Below are positions 1-7,700 of a stretch of 9,127 bases of DNA, one piece after another. The notes below the pieces were generated by a model. The model made no database searches and was not told the DNA's origin. It saw only the letters and a list, made by a program, of their open reading frames with translations. Numbering within the stretch: position 1 is the stretch's first letter; each line of letters starts with the position of its first letter. A program made the position numbers and the translations under genes. Source of the DNA: Opitutaceae bacterium UBA4094 (GTDB lineage: Bacteria > Verrucomicrobiota > Verrucomicrobiia > Opitutales > Opitutaceae); NCBI GenBank assembly GCA_002382525.1, contig DFYA01000209.1:1-9127 (forward strand), written 5' to 3'.

Positions 1-572
1 AGCCCTTGCATGCCGGGGCCTTCGGCGTCGCCGTTGCGCCATACGTATGGCGTGATGCTATGCGGCTCGTTGAGAAGACCGAAAAGCACCGCCGGGTTGT
101 TCTTATAGCGGTCGGCGGCGTCGCCCCAAAAAGTGGCGTGGGCGAACGTCGTTTTCACGTAACCGTGTAGATCAAAGATGACGTAAACATTGAGGTCGGA
201 GGCACGCGCGATAAAGGCGTCCACCGTCGCGCGGTAAGTCTGGGCGTTGGTGCCGAACCAAGCCACGTTGGAGACGGGCAGGCGGATGACGTTCGCCTTC
301 CATGAGCCGACCGCGACTTCGAGTGAAGTCATGATGTATTCGCCCTGGCCCCATTCAAGGCTGGGGATGTTGACGCCGGTCAGCCGGACCGGCACGCCGG
401 TGGCTTTGACGACGATCTTGTTGCCGGAGGTGGCCAGCTCCGGTGGAGCCGCCTCGGCGGTGGCGACGAGGGCAAGCAGGCCGGCGAGGGATGCCTGGAC
501 GATACGACGCCCGAGAGGCATGCGCCTCCGGATCGGGGTTTCATGAGTTTGCGGGGGGTATGGGGTTTTCAT
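1..572 (-). CDS. Secreted glycoside hydrolase family 5 enzyme (cellulase-like), 3' end beyond window
   Basis: The frame is open for 190 codons from the ATG at 572 to the left edge; the C-terminal part is missing. A signal peptide is clear (twin Arg at about 22-23, hydrophobic core 24-38, likely cut after AEA at 41). The mature protein starts like a GH5 (beta/alpha)8 barrel: a KATGVPVRLTGVN strand (56-68), WKANVIRLPVS (91-101), VIFDLHG (131-137), and FWGDAADRYKNNPAVLFGLLNEPH (148-171, with N168-E169-P170). In GH5, this Glu is the catalytic acid/base; the nucleophile Glu would lie beyond the edge. Family members hydrolyse beta-1,4-glucans, mannans or related glycans outside the cytoplasm; the substrate here is unknown. 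Start choice is uncertain: ATG 572 has no Shine-Dalgarno, whereas the in-frame ATG at 521 has GGAGG three bases upstream and gives a compact 24-residue signal peptide. It is probably transcribed separately from the esterase gene upstream. Confidence 0.85.
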   Translation of the reverse strand, partial: MKTPYPPQTHETPIRRRMPLGRRIVQASLAGLLALVATAEAAPPELATSGNKIVVKATGVPVRLTGVNIPSLEWGQGEYIMTSLEVAVGSWKANVIRLPVSNVAWFGTNAQTYRATVDAFIARASDLNVYVIFDLHGYVKTTFAHATFWGDAADRYKNNPAVLFGLLNEPHSITPYVWRNGDAEGPGMQG

Positions 573-638
573 GATTACACGGGTTGCACTGACGCCCGGG
601 CGGGATGCCTGGGAATTGGGAACGGCCGGTCCGGGCAA

Positions 639-656
639 GCGCACGCCTTGGTGCGC
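639..656 (-). repeat. 6-bp inverted repeat upstream of GH5 gene
   Basis: GCGCAC (639-644) and GTGCGC (651-656) form a perfect 6-bp stem around a 6-base loop, starting 66 bases before the GH5 ATG at 572. It could be a leader hairpin or a protein site. GC-only stems of this length also arise by chance in GC-rich DNA. Confidence 0.3.
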
Positions 657-717
657 ATGCACTGAAGATCGGACATGGGGAGTGGCCGAAAAAAAGGGGT
701 AGACCGGTGACGCAAAG

Positions 718-733
718 GACCGCACCGGCGGTC
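718..733 (-). terminator. Hairpin after the esterase gene, weak terminator candidate
   Basis: On the minus strand the sequence reads GACCGC, loop CGGT, GCGGTC, a perfect 6-bp stem with a 4-base loop, about 40 bases past the esterase stop. It is followed only by CTTTGCG, not a real U-tract, so intrinsic termination is uncertain. Its position after the last gene of the oxidoreductase trio is the main support. Confidence 0.3.
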
Positions 734-774
734 GGCCAAAGGGGTTCGCGAGGTGCTCGATCTGGCCTGCCGCG

Positions 775-1464
775 TTATAAGCCGAGGGCACGCCTGAGTT
801 CCGGCATCACGATGTGCGCGTAGCCCGCTTCGTTGGGGTGAACTCCGTCCGGCACATATTTCCGAAACGTCTTCTCGTCGGTTTCCAATAAACGCATCCA
901 CGCGGGCATGTGGTCGATCAGGCGGAGTCCGCGCGCGGCGGCGACTTCCCGGTAGTTGTCCTGATAAACCTGCAGGTTCGGGCGCCAGCCGCTGTCACCC
1001 TCGGGCTTGCCGACAATCGGATTCATCACCTGCAGGATGATCTCGCACTCGGGCAATGCCGTGCGGATGCGATCAATCATCTGGGTCAGGTTCTTTTTGG
1101 CTTCGGTCGGGCTCAGCTTGAACCGGGCCACCGCGTCGTTGACGGAAAACTCGATGAACACGACGTCCGGCTTGTGGGCGATTACCCGCTCATCGACGTT
1201 TTGCAGTCCCCAGCCGGAATGCATGCCGGGACCACCCGTGTTGCGGGCGGTCACTTGCCCGGCGAACTTCGCGGTGAGTTCTTCCGTCACCAGCCGTGTC
1301 CAAGGTCCGCCGGCAGTCAGACTCGTTCCGTAATAGACAATCGTCTGCCCGCGGCCGGCTTTCAGATTTTCAATGAAAGCCGCCGGCGATTGATCGGCGT
1401 CGTGCAACGGCAAAGCCGCGTGCAAGGACGACAACAACGCGGACATAAAAACCAGAAGTCTCAT
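775..1464 (-). CDS. Exported SGNH/GDSL-family hydrolase (probable esterase)
   Basis: Predicted 229 residues. The ATG at 1464 overlaps the TGA stop of the PEP-CTERM gene as ATGA, so I prefer it to the GTG at 1485; no Shine-Dalgarno is visible and translational coupling is likely. A short signal peptide occupies about 1-16 (ends SLHA). SGNH blocks are seen in order: YYGTSLTAG with nucleophile Ser48, the block II glycine in RNTGGPGM (about 74-81), FSVNDA with Asn109, and DGVHPNEAG with Asp206 and His209. Core SGNH residues are therefore all present and the enzyme should be active. Family members cleave acyl esters, often acetyl groups on polysaccharides or lipid substrates; the substrate here is unknown. 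Next to a GH5 enzyme and a sugar-binding-like protein, removal of acyl decorations from a glycan is a reasonable inference. It is the last gene of the trio that starts with the FAD enzyme. Confidence 0.88.
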   Translation of the reverse strand: MRLLVFMSALLSSLHAALPLHDADQSPAAFIENLKAGRGQTIVYYGTSLTAGGPWTRLVTEELTAKFAGQVTARNTGGPGMHSGWGLQNVDERVIAHKPDVVFIEFSVNDAVARFKLSPTEAKKNLTQMIDRIRTALPECEIILQVMNPIVGKPEGDSGWRPNLQVYQDNYREVAAARGLRLIDHMPAWMRLLETDEKTFRKYVPDGVHPNEAGYAHIVMPELRRALGL

Positions 1465-2327
1465 ACCCGACGACGACGGCTGCACAGGGTGGAGAGCGTC
1501 GCCACCCCCGCCAACACCAGCGAGTAGGTGCTGGGCTCGGGAATTGCCGTGACGGACGCCCAGTCCGTGCCGACGCGGAGGTCGTCGATCAGCATGCTCT
1601 CACCACTGTCAATAATCGTCCGGGCATACACGCCGAGGAACCCGGCCGAACCGCCGCCATCAGTTGGAGTGATATCGGTATAGGTCGCACTCACCGAACT
1701 CGCGGACTGATCGCCGGTGTTCGGGTTGATCCAAAGATTTACCGTCGTGTATTGAGGGTTGGCCACGGTCCATCCGGTGTATTGCACGACCATAAAATAG
1801 GTCGTGTTTTGCACCACAGCCCCGGCGCCGCTGGAGCTGGTTGCTCCGTCAACGCGAGCCCCCACCGAGCCATTAGTATTCACCAAACCAATACTATCAT
1901 TGTTGATATCGGGACTACCGTCCAAGGCCTGCCAGCCGGCGAACACCGTGCCGGAAAACTGGAAGATCATGCTGACGTAATAGTCGCTTCCGCTATTATC
2001 TATGGCCTCGAAAACATTGCGCTGAGTTCCGTTGGAGGTGTTTGAGAGCAGCAACGACTTACCGCCGCCCAGAGTCACTCCCCCGTGGTTGTAGGTAATC
2101 GATGTTGAGGAAATCGCCGCAGTGCCGGCGCTACCGCCGATGGGCTGCACCACCCAAGCGCCGCCCCAGCCGGTGCCGCCGTTCTGACCGTGGATATTAC
2201 TCCCGGCCGTGTAGTCCTCGAACGAATCGAAGCCAACCAGGCCGGCTTGAGCGGACAAGGTTCCGAAGCAGCCTAGAACCAACAGAGCGGCTGAACTAAG
2301 AATGATGTTTTTGCGGGGTGTTTTCAT
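1461..2327 (-). CDS. PEP-CTERM sorting-signal protein with LamG-like jelly-roll body
   Basis: Predicted 288 residues from ATG 2327, which leaves 26 bases after the FAD gene stop and gives a clean signal peptide (K2..K6, core 8-24, cut near AQA at 26-28). A GTG start at 2384 would add a charged tail and overlap the FAD gene. The body is rich in Gly, Ser, Thr and Asn. It opens with GFDSFEDYTAGS and GQNGGTGWGGAW (about 32-55) and closes with LIDDLRVGTDWASVT, a pattern typical of concanavalin A/LamG-like beta-sandwiches in verrucomicrobial exported proteins. The C-terminus is a PEP-CTERM signal: IPEPSTY (262-268), a hydrophobic segment (269-282), then RRRR (284-287). Such tails are processed by an exosortase, which is not in this window. 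A weak lipobox-like LGC (18-20) is less convincing than signal peptidase I cleavage. Sugar binding is inferred from the fold only. Confidence 0.85.
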   Translation of the reverse strand: MKTPRKNIILSSAALLVLGCFGTLSAQAGLVGFDSFEDYTAGSNIHGQNGGTGWGGAWVVQPIGGSAGTAAISSTSITYNHGGVTLGGGKSLLLSNTSNGTQRNVFEAIDNSGSDYYVSMIFQFSGTVFAGWQALDGSPDINNDSIGLVNTNGSVGARVDGATSSSGAGAVVQNTTYFMVVQYTGWTVANPQYTTVNLWINPNTGDQSASSVSATYTDITPTDGGGSAGFLGVYARTIIDSGESMLIDDLRVGTDWASVTAIPEPSTYSLVLAGVATLSTLCSRRRRV

Positions 2328-2353
2328 GTGTTTGGATTTATTGACGGGAAAAA

Positions 2354-3928
2354 TTAGCGGGAGGTCGCAGCGACCTCGGGCCACTCGGCGACGAGCCCCA
2401 CGGCGTCCAATTCACGACGCAAATCGGCGTAGGGCACCTCCTGCACCGGGGTGCCGCCCCGGAGCGCCAATTGCGCCGCGATGGCCGCGACCTGGCCGAT
2501 ACCCATGAACACCGGTTCCATGCGGATCGACCCGAACGCGACGTGCGAAGCCGAGAGGCAGAACGGCACGATCAAATTGGAACACTCGCCCGCGCGCGGC
2601 ACGACCGAGCGATACGAAATGCCATAAGGACGCGGCACGCGGACTTGCACGTCGCCCTCGTTCCAGAGGCGGCCCTCGTGAATCACACGGCGGCAGTGAT
2701 GCGAATCCATATTGTAGGCGCCGAGCGCCACCGGATCGTCCACCGTCTCGACTCCGCGGCAGTGATGCTCCGTCATGACCACGTCGGACACCATGCGCCG
2801 CGCTTCGCGGATGTAGAGCGCGTGGGGCCATCCGCCAGTCGCGGTGAATTCGTCGCGGCAAAGTCCCCAAGTCGACATCGGCTCGCGGATGCGCGCCGGC
2901 ACTTCCGGGTCGTTGGCCAGGCACCACATGAGGCCCTGCTGATAGCGCACGTGCTCCTGAAAGATACGCTCGCGCTCCTCGTAACCGGCATTCGGATACG
3001 CGTGATTACGGCCGATGTTGTCGGTGGAAAACGGTCCGTGGTTGTTGGTGTCGGTCTTGCCGTTGCGCACCGCGTCAAACTTGCGGAACGCCTCGTCCCA
3101 GCCGGTGGCGAGATTGCGCTTGAGCAGGACGTAAAGCGAAGCGTCGTAACCTTCGGGCTTCGGAAAAGGCACGCGGATGTCCGCGCGCTCGGTCAGACAC
3201 ATGCGAAAATTGTAGGCCTGCACACAACCGTCACCGACGCCGCGCCGATAGCTGCCTTCGGGCTGGATGCCGGGCAACAGTCCGCTCGCGGGATCGCCGG
3301 CCACGACATACGGATCGAGCGCGTGCTCGAACTGATGGCCCTCGTCGATCGGCGAGCCTTCGAGCGCCATGATGAGCGCGCCGTTCAGCGTCTCGCCGTA
3401 GGTCGTATTGTCCTCGCGGCCGACCGTGTGCGAAACTCCGGCGCGGGCCATGAGGTCGCCTTCATAGCTGGCATCGATAAACATCGCGGCGGAGACGGTC
3501 AGACCGGAGAGCGTCGTAAGCGAAACGATGCGCCCGTTGCAAGTCGCGCAGGAGTCGACATACTGACCCAGCCAAGGACGAACTCCGGCGTCTTGTAACC
3601 AACCGATGAATACATCGGAGGCTACGTGCGGCTCGAAGCGCCACTCGATCTCGACGCCGTAGTGGCGACCGACGCGCTCGTAGAATTCACGCGCCTTGCC
3701 GCCGATCGCGTGCTTGTTGCCGATGTCGGTCATGCCCAGTCCGCCCGTCGTCAGGCCACCAATGTGCCGGCCTGGATGTAACAGCGCCACGCTCAGGCCA
3801 CGCTCGGCCGCCTCGATGGCGGCAATGATGCCACCGGAGGTCGCGCCATAAACGCAAAGATCTACCGAAAGCGCTTCCTCGACGCGCGGTGCAGGTTGAA
3901 AGTAGGAGGGTGTTTGGGCGTGGGTCAT
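2354..3928 (-). CDS. FAD-dependent oxidoreductase (FAD_oxidored, PF12831-like)
   Basis: Predicted 524 residues from ATG 3928; a TTG three codons upstream is less likely. The N-terminal Rossmann dinucleotide-binding motif is VDLCVYGATSGGIIAAIEAAERG (22-44), followed by LLHPGRHIGGLTTGGLG (49-65), the usual signature of this flavoprotein family. The C-terminal part YRSVVPRAGECSNLIVPFCLSASHVAFGSIRMEP and MGIGQVAAIAAQLAL closes the FAD domain as in complete members. Length is normal and no frame break is seen. A CxxC pair (Cys127, Cys130) is present; its role is unknown. No signal peptide is visible, unlike all neighbours on this strand, so a cytoplasmic enzyme is inferred. Relatives are common in glycan loci of Verrucomicrobia, Planctomycetes and Bacteroidetes, but the reaction is mostly unassigned and I do not name a substrate. 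It is first in a trio with the PEP-CTERM and SGNH genes, preceded by the tandem-repeat element at 3997-4023. Confidence 0.88.
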   Translation of the reverse strand: MTHAQTPSYFQPAPRVEEALSVDLCVYGATSGGIIAAIEAAERGLSVALLHPGRHIGGLTTGGLGMTDIGNKHAIGGKAREFYERVGRHYGVEIEWRFEPHVASDVFIGWLQDAGVRPWLGQYVDSCATCNGRIVSLTTLSGLTVSAAMFIDASYEGDLMARAGVSHTVGREDNTTYGETLNGALIMALEGSPIDEGHQFEHALDPYVVAGDPASGLLPGIQPEGSYRRGVGDGCVQAYNFRMCLTERADIRVPFPKPEGYDASLYVLLKRNLATGWDEAFRKFDAVRNGKTDTNNHGPFSTDNIGRNHAYPNAGYEERERIFQEHVRYQQGLMWCLANDPEVPARIREPMSTWGLCRDEFTATGGWPHALYIREARRMVSDVVMTEHHCRGVETVDDPVALGAYNMDSHHCRRVIHEGRLWNEGDVQVRVPRPYGISYRSVVPRAGECSNLIVPFCLSASHVAFGSIRMEPVFMGIGQVAAIAAQLALRGGTPVQEVPYADLRRELDAVGLVAEWPEVAATSR

Positions 3929-3961
3929 CTGTAACAAGGATCGCGGCTAAGACTGGACGCC

Positions 3962-3976
3962 TGGCCGACGTGGCCA
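3962..3976 (-). repeat. Short inverted repeat in leader of FAD gene
   Basis: TGGCC (3962-3966) and GGCCA (3972-3976) form a 5-bp stem with a 5-base loop in the untranslated leader of the oxidoreductase gene. No U-tract follows on the minus strand, so it is not a convincing terminator for the upstream gene. Confidence 0.2.
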
Positions 3977-3996
3977 AACGTGAAGGGGTTTCTTAA

Positions 3997-4023
3997 TGTC
4001 GTTTAATGTTATCGATTCTTATC
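3997..4023. promoter_or_regulatory. Putative operator: degenerate 13-bp tandem repeat upstream of FAD gene
   Basis: On the plus strand two adjacent 13-base units read TGTCGTTTAATGT (3997-4009) and TATCGATTCTTAT (4010-4022). The 27-base element matches that at 8511-8537 at 20 positions, in the same orientation. It ends 68 bases before the FAD start codon and touches the stop codon of the upstream gene (4022-4024). A possible third unit, AATCGATTGTGGT (4024-4036), continues with a 14-base step into the preceding gene. The element sits in an AT-rich patch within GC-rich DNA. Control by the AraC-type protein encoded at 8538 is inferred from the shared site. Confidence 0.55.
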
Positions 4024-4774
4024 AATCGATTGTGGTCGGCTGGCTCGGATGGAGGTGCTCGGCCGTTGTCTGGATAAGCAGGCGCGCTTCCGTCAGGCCC
4101 GGCTCGGTTTCGTCGAACGAACGACGCGTGTGCAGGAGCGTGATACTGCCCCGAAAGTTTTCGCGTAGCGTGACCAGATCGCGAACGGCCGGCGTCCAGC
4201 CGCCCTCGGGGAGCTGCAGCGCGGCGTGCAGCAACACACGATGTTTGCGGTCGGGCACGGCATCCGCCACGCGCCATTCGAGCGACGGCAACGTCGATTC
4301 GATGCCGTTGAGCCGGATAGCCGCAGCCCACGGAGTAAAGTTAAACAGGCGAACCTTGCCCACCCCGAACGCCTCGGCGTCGTTCGACAATGCGATCACG
4401 CGATAGCTTCGCCGACCGTCTTGATCGGGCATGCGAATGAGGTGGGCCTGCGCGGACCGGCACGCCGACGGTAGCGCGCCCTCACCGACGGCGACGTAGG
4501 CAACGCCGTCTTCGTTTTTAATCTGTTCGTAGATGCGCACCGGTGTCGCGAAACGCACAAAAACGGGCTTCCCAAATTCGTAGGCAGGCGCCGCGATCGC
4601 CGTGTAGTCGCGCTCGTTCTCAGTGACGAACAAGCCCGTCTGCTCGACCTCCCAGCTCATGAAACGGACTTCGGTGCGCATCGGCGCAGCCGGCGTCTGC
4701 GCGGTGAGAATCACACCGCCGCCGCCGACCGCGACGAACCCGAGAACACAAAATAAATGACGGCGAACGTTCAT
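4022..4774 (-). CDS. Exported protein of unknown function, partner of cassette A-like gene
   Basis: Predicted 250 residues. The N-terminus MNVRRHLF plus a hydrophobic stretch (7-25) is a signal peptide, cut near TAQ at 24-26; the rest is soluble-looking with no further membrane segment. Alternating hydrophobic strands (VRFMSWEVEQ, KPVFVRFATPVRIYEQI, YRVIALSN, KVRLFNFTPWAAAIRLNG, EWRVADAVP, HRVLLHAALQL, SITLLHTRRSF, EARLLIQTT) suggest a mostly beta fold. I see no catalytic motif. It follows the cassette A-like gene by 14 bases, so the two are almost certainly co-transcribed; a small exported protein in this position suggests a periplasmic accessory to the pseudopilin-like protein. No Shine-Dalgarno precedes the ATG. 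The function is unknown. Confidence 0.8.
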   Translation of the reverse strand: MNVRRHLFCVLGFVAVGGGGVILTAQTPAAPMRTEVRFMSWEVEQTGLFVTENERDYTAIAAPAYEFGKPVFVRFATPVRIYEQIKNEDGVAYVAVGEGALPSACRSAQAHLIRMPDQDGRRSYRVIALSNDAEAFGVGKVRLFNFTPWAAAIRLNGIESTLPSLEWRVADAVPDRKHRVLLHAALQLPEGGWTPAVRDLVTLRENFRGSITLLHTRRSFDETEPGLTEARLLIQTTAEHLHPSQPTTID

Positions 4775-4788
4775 GGAGTGAAACGGGG

Positions 4789-7700
4789 TTAGATCTCGTC
4801 AGGGCCGAGCCAGCGAAAACTCGTCACGATAAACTTCCGGCCAAAGCGGCGATTTTCCGACGTGAGCGTGGCACGGCTGTCACGGGCATCGTTGCCGGCG
4901 GCGTCGACGTAATCGGGCAGGCGTTGCACCATGGCCTCGCACCATGCGCGCCCCGTGATCTCTTGCGTGACGGGGTTGCGCGCCTCGCCGTAAGTGCGGA
5001 TGCGAAACGTGTCGCCTCGCGCAGTCATGAGCGGCGCGAGCGCCTGCACGACGTCCGCCTGCGAGAGCCAGCCTGCGATGCCTTCCAACGGGTGCGGTGG
5101 CACATGCTCGGGATACGGGAAGATTTTGTGTCCGGACTCCGTCGCGCTGATGTCGACCGTCACGTCGCTCCAATTCTGGATCTGTTGCGCGAGGGCGTCG
5201 TTAACGCCGGCCGCGTCGATGGCGGCTTGCACCGGCCCGCTCAACCCGAGGTCGGCGTCGGCCACGTCGTCAGGGACCAGCTTGCGGTTGATGAAGTCCG
5301 CCAATCCGAGCGAAGGACCACGGCGTTTGATCTGCGCAACGATCTCCTCGGCGAGCGTGTCCAGCTGGTCGGGAGTAAGGTTGCGAAAACCCGTCCAGGC
5401 ATTCTCCGAGACCCCATCGTCGGCGCCGACGAAACCACCGGGCTGATGCACCGACCGGACGAACGGGCCGGTCAGTCCGGCATCGCCGTGCATCCGTGCG
5501 CCCGCGAGCGAGCCAAGCAACGCCCGCCAAGCCGCGACGGAGGTCGAGTTGACGTTGAATCCGCCGCGCTGAAGCAGATTGCGCGCGGGAAGAAACACAT
5601 CGTTGGCGTCGAAGGCGGAGGTGGCGCCGCGGAAAGCTGCGGTGTCGTTCGTGGCGACGTCGGAACGAAACGGCGTCAACGAGGAGTTCGCGAGCCGGCC
5701 CGCGCTCAGATCAAAGGGTTGGCTAAAATCCTGCGGATAGGTGGAGAAAAAATACCCATCGAATAGCGCGCGGTTGAGCAGATAACTCTGGTCGTAATAC
5801 GGCTCGCGATTTCCGGTCGCGGGCCAGCGGGTGCGGACGAGATCACGGCGCACGTAGGCGTTTGCTCGCGAGTTACCGATGGGATTGGGATTGCCCACAT
5901 GACGCGGTCGCCAGATCGGGTTGGCCGATGGCCGGACGGGCATCGGAGAGGTCGCGGCGGGAAAGGTTTGCCCGTCGTTGAAGCCGCCCGCGTTGAAGTG
6001 CTGTAGTTGGCCGACTGATACCAGTCCGGACATCGGCCCGTCTGGTTCACGCGGAATGTCCGCCATCGGCCAGCTCATGCGCGCCTGTGGTAACGACGCG
6101 GCGCTCGAACCAAGACTCCCCTCTCTGCGCACGCCTTGCCACTCGACTTCGGCGGAGCTGAAGGGGTCGCTTTCTCCAAAGCGGAACCAATAGCGGAAGC
6201 GCTCATTGTTGGCGCTTTTTTGAAACTGTTGGGTGTAGAGCACCGATCCGTAAACCGAGGGCGACGACAGGCTCTTCTGCCATTCCGTCCGGGCGATCAT
6301 GGGAGCGCGCAGATTGGCCAACGCATAATAGGGATAAATGCGCACCGGGGAGAGTTCGCTGTATCCGGCGGTTGGAAGCGTGAAGTTCCCGGTGTCGCCG
6401 AGCTTGAACATGAAGTAACCGCGGATCTGCGGATCGTCACGGGGAGCCCCCGTGGGATTAAAAAAGCCGCCGTCGTAAACCGACGCGCCCGAACCGCGTG
6501 CGACGTGGTTGCTGAGGCGTTGGTAAACTTCCCCGGTCTCGTTGGTGAGCGCCCACGTCATCGCTCCGTCGGTCGCGCCCGCGCTGTTGATCGTGCCGTT
6601 GGGACGCCAAGAATTCTGCACGCCGCTGTCCGAAAACACGGCGTGAAGACCGTGCTCTTTAACCTCGTCGTCGGTCACCTCGGCCTCGGTGTCCAGGGAG
6701 ATCACCGTCTCGGCCCACTCGTTGTCGAACTGGTAAACCTTCTCTTCGCTCCACGTTTCGTCTTGGGCCAGCGTGAAGAGCCGCGCCTGTCCGGGGGCGA
6801 GATCAGGGCAGTTCAATTCGTAGACCTGCCCGTCGAACAGCTCCCGCAACGGCTTTCGCCAAATCGGGGTGCGCACCGTGCCGTTCACCTTGCTCCCGAG
6901 GTAAACGCCGTAACCGCCGCCGGCGGTATCGAAGATCGCTCTCACACGGTATTTCCCGCCAGCGATCGTCACGTTGTAGGGATTTGCCAATACAAACACC
7001 GGGCTCAGCCGGAAGATGAAGCGTTGCATGGTCGCATCGGTGCCATCGATGGTCTTGCCGCCGAGAAACCCCAGCCGCGCCTGCACCAGCACCGGGTAGA
7101 GGCCCTGTTGTTCGGCGGTCTGGACGCGGGGTAAAATACGGTCGTCGTCGTCGATTTCGGCACCCAAGCGGGCGTAGCTGCGCACCTGCTCCCACGTCGG
7201 CCCTTGCTCGCCGGCGAGCGTCGCTTCCGTCACCTCTGCGTCGGAAATCGTCGCGTCGAGGATGCCCGACAACAACGGATTCGCCGCCGTGGCGGACAGC
7301 GGCCGCGACGGATCGCGAATGACCGTGCGGTATTCGGCCAGCGACTCGCGTGCAAACGCGTAGGTGAGGTCGCGCTTGAGGCCGCCGCGCAAGGCATCCG
7401 CGACCACCGACATCGATGCGCTCGTCACATCATGAAAGGCGGCCTGCAACGCCTCGCGGCTCGGCCCGGACGGGACCATCGCGGCTTGGCTTGGGTCGAT
7501 CACCTGACGCAGCGACGCGTTTTCGACCGGATATCCCGCGAATCCCGCCAGTTGCTCCACACCGAGACGTTGCGGCGCCATCAAGCGGTAAACGGAATCC
7601 GTGGCCGCGCCGACATTCGCCGTCGTCATGGCGGCGGTCGGTGTCACGTAAGGATCCACGACATTGAGCCGCGCCTTCACGCCTTCATCGCCGATCCAGT

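Larger units (their letters stand above)
573..774. other. Intergenic gap between esterase and GH5 genes
   Basis: This stretch of 202 bases has no convincing gene in any frame. It holds two perfect 6-bp GC-rich inverted repeats, listed separately, and an A/T-rich run near 688-695. A hexamer reading TGTAAT on the minus strand (574-579) resembles a -10 box and would fit use of the internal GH5 start at 521, but no matching -35 box is visible. The gap suggests that the GH5 gene has its own promoter. Confidence 0.5.

Noticed and set aside
718..733. Strong intrinsic terminator
   Set aside because: The stem is perfect but only 6 bp and lacks a U-tract, so it is kept only as a weak candidate.
575..901. 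108-codon minus-strand open frame reaching into the intergenic gap
   Set aside because: It overlaps the end of the esterase in another frame and its sequence is low-complexity Arg/Pro-rich with no domain.
910..1527. 205-codon plus-strand open frame
   Set aside because: It is antisense to the SGNH esterase, whose catalytic motifs are all intact.
2471..3598. 375-codon plus-strand open frame
   Set aside because: It lies wholly antisense to the oxidoreductase, which has clear family motifs. Its product is rich in Arg, His and Ala, as expected from the reverse frame of GC-rich coding DNA.
6136..7134. 332-codon plus-strand open frame, and similar ones at 4924-5766 and 7204-8040
   Set aside because: All are antisense within the cassette A-like gene, with no recognisable domain and an Arg-rich composition typical of shadow frames.
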